Part shown: positions 54,794-64,000 of the stretch, one piece after another | Layout: every line of letters begins with the position of its first letter | How positions within the stretch are numbered: position 1 is the stretch's first letter | NCBI GenBank assembly: GCA_021904315.1 | Contig: CM038914.1 | Location: 5,022,001-5,086,000 of the forward strand | Source: Sphagnum magellanicum | Taxonomy: Eukaryota > Streptophyta > Sphagnopsida > Sphagnales > Sphagnaceae | Length of the DNA stretch: 64,000 nt | Direction of reading: 5' to 3' | Position numbers and translations under genes: made by a program | Notes under the pieces: generated by a model | Database searches by the model: none | Told to the model about the DNA's origin: nothing | The model's input: only the letters and a program-made list of their open reading frames with translations

Positions 54794-57700
54794 TGGAGAA
54801 TCACAGCTACTGATCCATGTCATGACATCTTTGTCATACTGAAAAGCGTTAGAATTCCTTTACTGTCTTTTAGAGATCAGAATTTTCAGTTTAGGGTTTT
54901 AGGTTTTAGTGTTTTTCTTTGGAGACCTTTGCACTTTCAGGACATTAGGCTTCATCACTTAACTCAGGTAGTATCATGGAGCAGTTTCACTAATTTGTTC
55001 AGTTTGCAGGTGGGGGCAAACAAATGACTAGAGCTTTACTGGACTCATATTGGGTCTCCCCAAATTGATCCCTACATGATGATATGAAGATGTTGCTGCA
55101 ATCTGGATATTGAGTGGGATTGATTGACCATGGAAAGCTGGAGTCAGTTACCTTTGCAAAGGATGCATTAGCTGATCATCTGCAGTGTACATGGGTTCTC
55201 TGCTTCTGAACATTACAGCATTACAATTTGTCCTGGTCATGTGGATTGTGGCCAAAGTCTGCCACTACTAACTTGTTTCTGTTGTTATATTTATGCATCA
55301 TGTTTGAGCAATTCTAGGAGAAGAAAAGAGTTATTTGTGAGAGTCATCTCTGCTCAGTGAGGAAGGAAAACCGAAAGGTTAACTGAGCACTAAGCTGTAA
55401 GACTTTGTCACTTTCTTCCTACGTATTTTTACTTAAAGTTGCAACACAAGTGAGAGGAGTACAATCAACAGGACATTAGATGAGGATCAGTTTTAGCTGA
55501 AATACATGTGGGACCTTGTATGGGGCTGGAACTAGAGAGAACAACCTGGAAGTGTTTACAGTCAAAAGAAGTGGAGTCAGCAGCTTGTTCCTTGACCTCA
55601 TACAAAACTACCAATCTGTTCCAGATGTATTTTAGCTAAAACTGATCCACCTCTAATATGGGGCTGTAACTAGAGAGGGATCTAGAGCTTTTTTTTTTCC
55701 AAATTTTTTGAAGCAAACTAACATGCATCCTCTTCCTGTGTATTCTGTGTTCCTCCTTTTGTAGCTCTCCAGTCTGTGCATGCAATGACACCAAAATTGC
55801 TCAATTTGACTAATGAATTAGGAAAATATTGGAAAGTTTTTGGTGAAAGTGTGTGTGTAGTGATGGGTGGTTCCACCCTAATGATTTATGATATTGGTGC
55901 ATCAATTGGTAATGTTCTTTCCTCTATGAAGTAATTTATCCATCATGATATTACAACAGGGATGACATAGTCCCTTCTTGAGCCTTATTGAACAATGCCA
56001 TTATCATCAAAGTACCAAAATGCAAATTTTCAAGAATTGTGTTGAGCTTTCTCCTCTTTTGGTAAGAGAGGTAGTTTCAACACATCCTTTTCTTTCACCT
56101 TGTTTTGGTGTTGTTCTTTATTTCTCTATCTTTGGTGCTAAGCTTCAGACACAAAGTTGTTGATTGCACTTCTAGAGCTTTGGAGAGAGCCATTTTGTAT
56201 GCCTTCATGTGTAGGATGGTGAAAAGAAACCTCTTAAGTACACATCTAGCAAAAGCTATGTGACTATTAGATTCAAGTTGATGTTTGTCATTGATTTTGG
56301 ACATGGCTAATTGTAACCTTGATTTGCTTGGCTAAAGTTTGAAGGATCAATTTTGTTTTCTAATCAACAATAGGGGGGGGTTCAAAAGTTGATTATCTTT
56401 TGATTATCTACTTACAATAATCGATTATCTCAAATATCCACTTGGTTGGTGGATTGATTATTGAATCATTGATTCATTTGAAACTCTATTCGAGAAAATA
56501 ATCTTGAATCATTGATGATTAAAAGATATTTTTATTCAACACTTTTTCACCTTTGAGTATAAGTGATGTTAGTAATAAATGGAGGCAAGGTTAGGTTTTG
56601 ACCCTTAATCTTCCGTCACCCAGAATGTTCAACCCACAACTTCTTAATGTCAAATGACTTGAAGGAAAAAGATGATGCTTTGAAAAAGGAGTTGGGTGTT
56701 TTTGTAGAGAACTTTTGTGCAACAGTGAATGTTTTGAAAGAGAGATGAACATTGTTTTGAAGGATTTGGTTGTTTTTTATGGAGGAAAGTTGTGTTTCCA
56801 TGTAGTTCTCATAAGAGTGATAATGATGTGTACACACGTCAAATTGTAATACTTTTTGCATGGATTCACCATGGGAATAATAATTGGCAAAGTTATCATG
56901 AGATAAGCAACAAAACCAAATTGGGGTGTTTGAAGTTTCACCCTCAACAATCACATAATCAACAACATGATTGAACTTTAAATAATCATTATCATAGTAC
57001 CTTTACCATTCCAACATATTCATGATGATATTATTATTATTATTATTATTATTATTGTTTTTTCAATTCAGTAGTAAACATAAAAAAATTCCTAAAACTC
57101 TTACAATTGAATTGGGCAAAAAAATGCCAATTAATTTTGTACTACTTAGGCACACTGCACCACCAAAGCTTTAGGGCAAGCAATCAATAATAATGTCAAC
57201 CAAATTTCTAAAACTTTCAACATTGCAAGCACCTGATTTTGAGATCTGAAGGTCCCACAACACAAAGTTAGCATAGGGATCTTATAAGTACCTATGCCAC
57301 ATCCTGGGTATGTGGACCTTACTAAATCTGCAAGCTCCTATGACAATCTAGTAGATGCCTCAGTGTTGGGTACGGTACGAAGATTTGGATACAAATTGAA
57401 ACTACTAAATAGCTTACAAATCATAATGCTCCTCATATGCATGAGCCTGATCTGTAAGGTGTGATCCTTGTTACACCACCATTGTGTAGGGTAATGCCCT
57501 GACATTACACCAGGACATTACACCCAGTGAACTGAGGGCAGAGCCCAAGATCCAGGTTGTAATGCCCTACTGTTATTGCACTACCATGGGTAAAGAATGA
57601 GGCAGCCCCGTCCGTGCATAATCAGGTGCCTCCATATGGGGGCCACCTTGTGCAAGGCAAGTTCACCCATTCAAGGTGACCTGCAACTACAGTAGAAAAT

Positions 57701-58262
57701 ACCATCAGTGTGCTTTACTATTTTACTATTACATAAAGCATATCAATTAGAGCTGATCTCTCCTTACACAGTGTAGAGAACAGTATCATCAGCCATTCAA
57801 AACTTAGAGCATACAATCATAGAAATTTGTGTGCTGGAGTTGTCACAGTTCTAGAAGCAATGGGACGACACAGTTATGATGTTGACTATGATAAGTAAGA
57901 GAAAGTGTTCAATATCACTCACAAGACTGACATCTCCTCAACACACCATGTGTGCCTCTTCCAAAGATCAGGATTTCTTCAAGGCCATATCTTAGCCTCT
58001 GTTTCATATATTCACACAGTAAATCACATACATATTGGTTTCTTGCATCAATTACACTGTATATGGGAAGCCAAGATATCATAAGACAGAACCTCAAGGA
58101 CAATCAAATACATTGTAAAAGACAACAATTGACACTTGTTACAGGACATGGTTGAATTGGCATGCACACTGTGGTGTTCAAACAAAACTGAAAACATAAT
58201 TTACTAACCCTTTTCGCCACATTCAGCAGATGCCAAAACACATCTTAAGCCTGTCTTATTCA
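54794..58262. other. Intergenic DNA downstream of the PPR gene
   Basis: 54794 to about 55700 has genic base composition and probably includes the PPR 3' untranslated region. Two related phrases (GGGGCTGGAACTAGAGAGA at 55519 and GGGGCTGTAACTAGAGAGG at 55661) form an imperfect direct repeat there. From 55800 the sequence is AT-rich with an ATT run at 57028-57056. Around 57480-57570 short TAATGCCCT(G/A)(A/C) phrases repeat. No RNA gene or coding gene supported. Confidence 0.4.
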
Positions 58263-58274
58263 TTATTTCCTCTG

Positions 58275-58856
58275 CTGTGGTGCTTCCTTTTGCGGCTTGG
58301 AGGAATTTTTCTGCACATCGTCAAATGAAAAAAGACACCTGAGGTGGTGAACTCAGCTCAATACTTTAGGTGAACACTTAGTCAAAAGACTGCAATTGCT
58401 AATACTTGATTTAGACCAAAAGATCAAGCACCAAAGCCCAATGACTTCTGCCTGTTTCTGCTTCACATGACTCTGAGTTCCTTCACTTTTCTGCTGATGA
58501 TGAACTCCGCAAGACGAAACATTCATTAAGATGTGGTAGCTGCTGGAGAAGCGATCACCAAGATCAGGACAAGGTTTTGAAGGTGGAAAAATGTTGTTGT
58601 TACAGCTACACATGAGGTGACACTCTGTAAGAGTAAACACATTGGATGATGACCAACAGTAATATCAGCTGTGACCATCACATTTTGCTCATCTTGTAGA
58701 CCTTACATTCACCATTACAAGCCAGAGGAAGAATTCAGGAGGGAAAAAGAGGAGAAGACATACTTCCCATAATAGTGTCAAACCAACCACTGTCACAAAA
58801 GCACCTCCCAGCATTAGCACAGGACCAACTGCCAAGTTCCATCTTGCAGAAATCAT
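58275..58856 (-). CDS. Small single-pass membrane protein, gene model incomplete
   Basis: The first exon is clear: 58856-58764 encodes 31 residues, MISARWNLAVGPVLMLGGAF and then VTVVGLTLLWE, which form one membrane span after a short N terminus. A donor site (GAA|GTATGT) follows. Downstream, an acceptor-like TTACAG at 58629-58634 opens either a short frame ending within about 32 codons or a frame of about 57 codons (CHLMCSCNNNIFPPSKP...). Near 58310 a further possible terminal exon reads KNSSKPQKEAPQQRK then a stop (to about 58263-58275). I could not join these with consistent phase. The upstream side has GC-richer sequence and a long CT run, in keeping with a promoter. I do not recognise the family. 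The membrane segment looks real, because its composition and splice site differ from the surroundings. Confidence 0.4.
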
Positions 58857-59380
58857 GATTGCTGTCTTCTTCAAGTCCTCAAATCACCTTGCCCTAATTG
58901 CAAAACACACTTGTTACTCTTAGCCATGATGTCAATACATCTCTATTATGAGATTGCAGTGAAAAGATCCCACAATAACACTTTGAAATATAACCCCTTC
59001 TGTCAGTTCCAGCAAAACAAAGACAAGATTTTTCCCCCATGCTCAACACCCTCATTCACTTCATCTGAAATCCTATGTCGCCAAAATCTACACAATCTGG
59101 AAGTCTCTGTATGCACTTCTTCAGTTTTCCAAATCCTAGTTCTTACTTCCCTCAAAAAACTGCAGGAACACCCTGCGCAGAAAAAATCCTCACAGCGAAG
59201 GACATACACAGACGAAACCCTAATGGCTCGAATACAGACTCTTGTCTACAGACCTTCCAATTCCTTCATTAAAAAAAACATCACGTATCCATTCTCGTTC
59301 CTGTACCGACATGAAACCGTGAGCTATCTCTTGCAAGCCATCTGAGTGCAATGTACGCAACCAAGATTTACAAAAATCTC

Positions 59381-59427
<47 letters not shown>

Positions 59428-59655
59428 CTCGCTGGTTTGCTTCAAAATTCTTCTTGCAAAGCACAAATTGACAATGACTCAAAAAAAGAAAAAGAAAAAA
59501 CACTAAGATACCTCAAACCAATACGCAACATAACTTGCCAGAAGTTCCAACGAATCAGCCACCAACGGGAGCGAAGCAGAAATGGATCTACAGCCTTGCG
59601 AAGACAACAACAAAGCGCATCTAGGGGGAAGATGAAGAAGATGAGCGCCAAACCC
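58857..59655. other. Probable 5' region of the small membrane-protein gene
   Basis: Moderate-GC DNA with mixed open frames on both strands, none with a motif. It includes the CT microsatellite at 59383-59424. On the minus strand this is upstream of the ATG at 58856, so it may hold the promoter and 5' untranslated exons. Confidence 0.35.
59383..59424. repeat. (CT)n microsatellite
   Basis: About 21 CT units (GA on the minus strand), about 530 bp upstream of the minus-strand ATG at 58856. GA/CT repeats are common in plant promoters and 5' untranslated regions, where they can bind GAGA-binding BPC proteins. Confidence 0.9.
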
Positions 59656-59659
59656 TAGA

Positions 59660-59850
59660 TCGGGTCACCTGCCATTAAATCGGGTAAACCCCTAACTTAA
59701 CTGCTGCCTACACGACATTAAATCGGGTAGATGCCCAACACGACTGCTACCCACCCGCCATTAAATCGGGTAGATGCCTAACACAACTCCTGCCCACCCC
59801 ACATTAATCCGGGTACATGCCTAACACGACTGCTGCCCGCTGGGCAAGCA
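59660..59850. repeat. Tandem repeat, unit about 55 bp, four copies
   Basis: Four imperfect copies of a unit with ATTAA(A)TCGGGTAGATGCC and (C/T)AACACGACTGCTGCCCACC. The second and third are the best conserved. The block is more GC-rich than the DNA to its right. It starts at the edge of the genic segment and the AT-rich desert begins right after it. Confidence 0.8.
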
Positions 59851-60552
59851 CCAAACAGGTACAACTAGTTAAAGGACAAGGTGCCCCACATGAAAAGTTT
59901 TCGCCCCTCATGAAAGCCTTTCATTAACACACATGATTTTATTATTATTTTATGTGATAAGAATTTAAAATTTTGCAGGAAATTAAAATGCCTTTCAATG
60001 AAGGATATGTGGGTTTTTTTTGTTTTTTTTTTTTTCATATTAAATTTTTTTTTCAATTTTCAATTTCAATTTTGTTGATGTAGAAAAACTTATGAATGGC
60101 AGTAGAATCCTCGAAATTTTGTGACTTGCTGGAACCTATTGTTTAAAGATGGTGATCTCAGGAAGAAAACAATTCCTTGAAATCTAGCAACTTCGGCAAT
60201 TTTTTCACAAAAATCCCTTTGTATGAGTTGCACTAGATTTTATTTTATTTTTGTCTTGGAAACAAAGCATTGGATATGTGGTGCATTTTGAATTTTTGGA
60301 GTGAAAAGAATTGGGTTCAATTATGATAACAAGAAAGCATTTTGTCACTTATTCATTTCTCTTTTCTTCCCTTATGGAAACTTCTTCAACCGTGAACTTT
60401 TTTTGAATGTGTTATAATTTTTGGAAAGTTGAATTATGGATGAAAATGGAAGGAAAAAGTTAGGCAACAAACAAATTTAGGAAAGTCAAGAAAGTACTAT
60501 AATACCTTTTCAGGTTTAGCAAAAAAAAAAAAAAAATTTAATGCTGAATTTT

Positions 60553-60916
60553 TTTTAATTACTATTTATTGATGTCAAAATTTCATAGGATTCAAGAAGT
60601 AGTTACAAGATAGTTTTAGGTTTTTTTGTATGTATATCATTACATGTCTTTTAAGCAATTTCAAGACCATTATTGATTTTTTTAATTAACATTTTATTTA
60701 CCAAAACTTTCAAAACAAAAATTGTGTCAAAATCAAATAATTATTCAATAGCAAGATGCAGAACTTGATAAGGTATTACAATATTTGTCTATTAAGAAAA
60801 GGTAATTGGTTTGACCTAGGTAAATAAGTTGTTGCAGCACCTAAGGTTCACATTCCTTTCCACTTCCTACAACAAATGATAATTATTCACTAGGTACATA
60901 ACGAAACATAACCTAT
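60553..60916 (+). repeat. Left copy of a 375-bp direct repeat bracketing the gag-containing insert
   Basis: This segment is repeated in the same orientation at 62228-62607, with roughly 90% identity by eye. Shared landmarks include TTCATAGGATTCAAGAAGT, TCTTTTAAGCAATTTCAAGA, GATAATTA(T/C)TCA(C/T)TAGGT and the end ATAACC. It does not begin with TG or end with CA, so it is not an obvious LTR. It could be a flanking duplication or the ends of another element. Confidence 0.75.
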
Positions 60917-61851
60917 CACAACCCTAGTCTTGGGCTTGTGACCAAGGCAAGGGCTTGCAAGGTTGCACGTCAAGAAGGAAACCTAGGGGTCACATCTCAT
61001 GTTTTTGAGAGTGCAAAAATTTGTGAATGAATGAACCTTCACACTCCCAAGTGAACTCCCATTTTCAAAGGCGATTATAGAGGTCAAAACCCATTGGCTT
61101 GAAGAAATCTTTTATATCATTGGAAAGCTATTAAAACATAGATGTCTAAAATGGGCTCACATGACCCATTTGGACATTTGAAACATAAGTTATGACCAAA
61201 AGAAAGGCCGGGAATTAATTTGATTTCCTTGTGTGCAAGTGATGTGTGACATATCGTTGGAAAGCTCTCGATGAAGGCTACAACTTTGCTTCAAATTTCA
61301 TCTTAATCAGAATTCTACACACAAAGTTATGAGGCCCCTAAATAGCGAAAGTCCCAACTTTGAAATTTTCGAGACTCCCATTTGGGAGTCCCGAGACAAA
61401 ATGTCATTTGGATGTGGGCCTCGTGGAGAGGCAAAGAATATACTATAAGGGGGAAGGTGGTGGCTTCCCCCAAGTTCAGGCCATGGTGAGTCTTGTGAGT
61501 TCAAATTTGCCCATGGGTCGTCTTAACACCAAAAGTGCTCCAACTATGCACTAACCAACTTGTTGCTTGGTTTGTGCAGGTCCGTGTGAGTGATTGAAAT
61601 GCTTGTCAATCTTTCTACTCCCATCCCAGAGCTCTAGCATGCCCCTCTACCCCCAAAGTGCTGCGAATCAGGGAGCGCGCCCCAACTTCCTACTCTTTTG
61701 TTATTTTCATCTTAGACCCACATTTGAGTCTCTTGAAAAGGTTGGGAGTGTGTCACATGGTAGAGCCCTGGTAGAGTTCGATCCACTTATTGGAGAGTTC
61801 CGATGGCACCAAAGAGGACCAAAGAGGACCCATAAGCTAGTATAAAAGACC
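60917..61851 (+). mobile_element. LTR-like and leader sequence of a Ty3/gypsy-type element, copy B
   Basis: Matches the reverse complement of 25680-26600 up to about 61740. The unit includes GGGAGTCCCGAGACAAAATG, ACCATGGTGAGTCTTGTGAG-like and CCCCTCTACCCCCAAAGTGC phrases, and leads straight into a gag-like frame at 61852. A small tandem duplication (CAAAGAGGAC twice) lies just before the start codon. Exact LTR ends and a primer-binding site were not identified. Confidence 0.65.
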
Positions 61852-62227
61852 ATGGTGGAAGAACCCACCCAAGACTTAGATGTCCGGTCCGAAGGCATTA
61901 GGGAGGAGGAACAAGAAGATTCCAAAAATGAAAAGGACCGTGACGTCTACGATGACCATGAAAATGAAGAGGAGCAACCAACCACAATCCTTTTCACCCC
62001 AAAACAATTAGAAGTTTTACTCACGATGAATAGGCCTAATTTCACTAAATTAGTTACAACTCTCAAAGGGGGATCATCAAAAAGTGTAGGATTCAAGCCC
62101 GCTAAGCTTGGGAATTTTGACGGGATCCGAGATTGGAAGGTTGTAGATGTTTAGCTTGTGGAAATGAAGGACTACTTTCATGCAGCCAAGGTTAGGCGAC
62201 ACTCAGTCATGGAACTTGCCCAATCCT
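61852..62227 (+). pseudogene. Truncated gag of a Ty3/gypsy-type retrotransposon
   Basis: The frame opens with ATG at 61852 and runs 100 codons to a TAG at 62152. The N terminus is very acidic (Glu/Asp-rich, about residues 1-45). It then reads TPKQLEVLLTMNRPNF, and KPAKLGNFDGIRDWKVVDV just before the stop. After the stop the same frame continues LVEMKDYFHAAKVRRHSVME, which matches the start of the plant retrotransposon gag core (typical phrase: P-x-F-x-G-x-x-D, then W/F-L-x-x-M-E-x-Y-F-x-A). All sequence beyond 62227 is lost, replaced by the right-hand copy of the 375-bp repeat. So this is a dead 5' fragment: no nucleocapsid, protease or polymerase. Confidence 0.75.
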
Positions 62228-62607
62228 ATTTTTTTTAATTATTATTTATCGATGCCAAATTTTCATAGGATTCAAGAAGTTGTTACAAGATAGTTTTAAG
62301 GTTTTCGTATAAATATCATTGCATGTCTTTTAAGCAATTTCAAGACCATCGTTGAATTCTTTAATTAATATTTTTTTTACCAAAACTTCCAAAACAAAAA
62401 GTGTGTCAAAATCAATTTTTCAAAATAAAATAATTATTCAGTAGCAAGATGCAAAACTTGACAAGGTATTACAATATTTGTCTATTAAGAAAAGGTAGTT
62501 GGCTTGACTTAGGTAAATAAGTTGCTACAACACCTAAGGTTCACATTCTTTTGGACTTCTTACAACAAATGATAATTACTCATTAGGTGCATAATGAAAC
62601 ATAACCA
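62228..62607 (+). repeat. Right copy of the 375-bp direct repeat
   Basis: Partner of 60553-60916. It carries an extra short block (about CAATTTTTCAAAATAAAATA near 62413-62431) absent from the left copy. The junction with gag at 62227 is abrupt. Confidence 0.75.
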
Positions 62608-64000
62608 GTGTTGGGTGGTTCTCACTTGTTGGTTGAAAACTAACATCAATTTACAATTTGATTATCAATGAAAATCAACTACTGAGAATTGCCATGCAAA
62701 TCTACTTGGCAATTTTCACTAGGTATCAAATTTGAAAATTGGAAAGGTTTTCACATTTGGAGAAAGGTCTAGTTTTCATGGTAATTTTTTTATAAATAAT
62801 AAATAATAAATAGTAAGTAAAAAATAAGAACAATAGTAAAAAAATTCTAATAAAATAGTAAGTAAGAAGTAAGAGGCGGCCACACATTCAGGGTTAGGGT
62901 TAAAGTTTACTTATAAAAAGGTTCCAAGTGGTTTCTTTGGTCCACTTTGCTCCTACTCACTATTACACTTACAAATTACTTTATTTTATTCTTTGTTTTT
63001 AAATCTTTTTTTAAATTGTTTATGTTTTGTGTTATTTTTAGTTCTAGTTTTGGTTTTTTGTTTTGTTTTGCAAGGTTTGTAATTTGTAAGTTGTGTGTGT
63101 GTGTGTGTGTGCACGTGTTTTTTCTTTTCTTTTGCGTTTGCTCTTTCTTGTATTGTTGTTCTCGTTTGTGTGTTTTTGTTCACACTTGCACATAATTGCT
63201 CCTTCTTGCACACAACTGTTTTTACTCTCGCTTGTGTGTCATTGTTTTGCTCTCACTTGCACATCGTTGCTCTAGCTCTCGTTTACATGTTGTTCTTGCC
63301 CTTGCTTGTGCATGGATGTTCTTGCTTGTGTTTGTCGTGGTTATTCCCACCTACACATGGCCACTTTTCGCTTGTCACTACACCCTGCCTGTTGTTATTC
63401 CTCACTTGTTGCTGCTCCCTGCTTGTTGTTGTTCCTTGCATGTCATTGTTCCCCGTTGTCGTTCCTCGCTTGTTGTTGTTTTTCACATGTTGTTGCTCCC
63501 CACCCATTGTTGTTCTCGTTACTACTCTTCATTTTTTTAAGGTACCTCTAGCCCCCTTGTTGTCACTACTCTTGTTTGCCCATTGCTACTCCTTATTTGT
63601 GTTTCCCCATATTGTACTTCCTCCCCCCTCTTCACCTTTTACAGGTAGTTTTTGGAGCTACAAGTAAGAAGCAAAAACCAACAAACAACAAGGTAAGTTT
63701 TTTTTTTAAAAAAAAAATTCACCTTTTATTTGATCATTTCTAAAGCTTTTTGTTTTTTGTTTTAGTTTTTCAATTTTTTGTACAATACAATACAATTTAT
63801 TTTTGTTTTGATTTTGCAAGAAAGGGAAAAAAGACAAGGAATTGTCTTTAAAACTTATAAGTTCTATTTTTTTAAATATATTTATTTATAAATAAAATTA
63901 ATCAATTAAGTTATTTCCTTTTTTTCTATTTGATTTCATTCTTTTAAACATTCCTTTGTATTTGATTTGTAGTTTTATAGACGAAGTTTGTTTTATTAAT
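62608..64000. other. Low-complexity DNA at the window end
   Basis: 62608-63080 is AT-rich with a single AGGGTTAGGGTT phrase at 62891. A (GT)n run lies at 63092-63112. From 63120 to 63600 the plus strand is T/C/G-rich, with loosely repeated units such as CTTGTTGTTGTTCC and TCGCTTGTGTG. The 190-codon open frame here (Cys/Leu/Ser-rich) follows from this composition and is not proposed as a gene. From 63690 it returns to poly-T and poly-A rich sequence. Confidence 0.5.

Noticed and set aside
57470..57610. Possible tRNA-like or structured RNA because of repeated TAATGCCCT phrases and short palindromes
   Set aside because: No cloverleaf with a T-loop GTTCRANNC and matching acceptor stem could be drawn.
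60553..62607. Reading the 375-bp repeats as the two LTRs of a small retrotransposon
   Set aside because: They lack TG...CA termini, and the sequence inside includes an LTR-like region shared with another locus, so a simple LTR element does not explain it.
63095..63667. A 190-codon Cys/Leu/Val-rich frame resembling a multi-pass membrane protein
   Set aside because: Composition comes from TG- and CTTGTT-type repeats, other frames in the same stretch are open as well, and the hydrophobicity is a by-product.

Overview
The window looks like nuclear DNA of a green plant, most likely a land plant. The evidence is spliced genes with GT-AG introns (up to 20 exons), organelle-targeting N termini, a P-class PPR protein, a plastid-type SecA, TTTAGGG-type telomere-like repeats, and long AT-rich intergenic DNA with relics of plant mobile elements. 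The proteins do not settle the lineage. A seedless plant (bryophyte, lycophyte or fern) is my guess, not a demonstration.

Layout. 1-10 kb: repeat-rich, no convincing gene, two large foldback structures (about 3.0-4.75 and 5.57-6.82 kb), a degenerate tandem array (8.04-8.40 kb) and a GC-rich minisatellite with a retroposon-like tail (8.58-9.02 kb). 10.6-13.95 kb: a nine-exon minus-strand gene for a membrane-anchored sialidase-like (BNR/Asp-box) protein. 14-30 kb: AT-rich gene desert with a near-perfect 383-bp palindrome (16.37-16.76 kb), CA/TG-rich DNA (18.8-19.4 kb), a degenerate telomere-like array (21.0-21.96 kb), a decayed MULE transposase (24.0-25.6 kb) and an LTR-like dispersed repeat (25.7-26.6 kb). 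30.4-31.8 kb: a two-exon plus-strand gene for a 96-residue membrane protein. 32.5-35.5 kb: organellar type I methionine aminopeptidase (minus). 39.2-42.2 kb: SLC25A38/Hem25-like mitochondrial glycine carrier (minus). 43.6-50.4 kb: plastid SecA1 (minus, 20 exons). 52.2-54.8 kb: a 753-residue PPR protein (plus). 58.3-58.9 kb: a small single-pass membrane protein, partly resolved (minus). 59.3-64 kb: repeats, including a second copy of the 25.7-26.6 kb element, followed here by a broken Ty3/gypsy-type gag and bracketed by a duplicated 375-bp sequence.

How the genes relate. They do not form an operon or one pathway. Four neighbours (methionine aminopeptidase, glycine carrier, SecA1, PPR protein) are all nuclear genes whose products are expected in plastids or mitochondria: N-terminal methionine removal, glycine import for haem synthesis, thylakoid protein export and organelle RNA processing. 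This is probably chance proximity. SecA1 and the PPR gene are divergent across about 1.8 kb.

I reconstructed exons by hand from reading-frame continuity, GT-AG sites and family similarity recalled from knowledge. Frame sums close exactly for the five main genes. I found no clear tRNA, rRNA or CRISPR array, and no strong case for a wholly new biological system. The most unusual material is the structural DNA (foldbacks, palindrome, telomere-like array), the sialidase-like gene and the duplicated architecture of the PPR protein.
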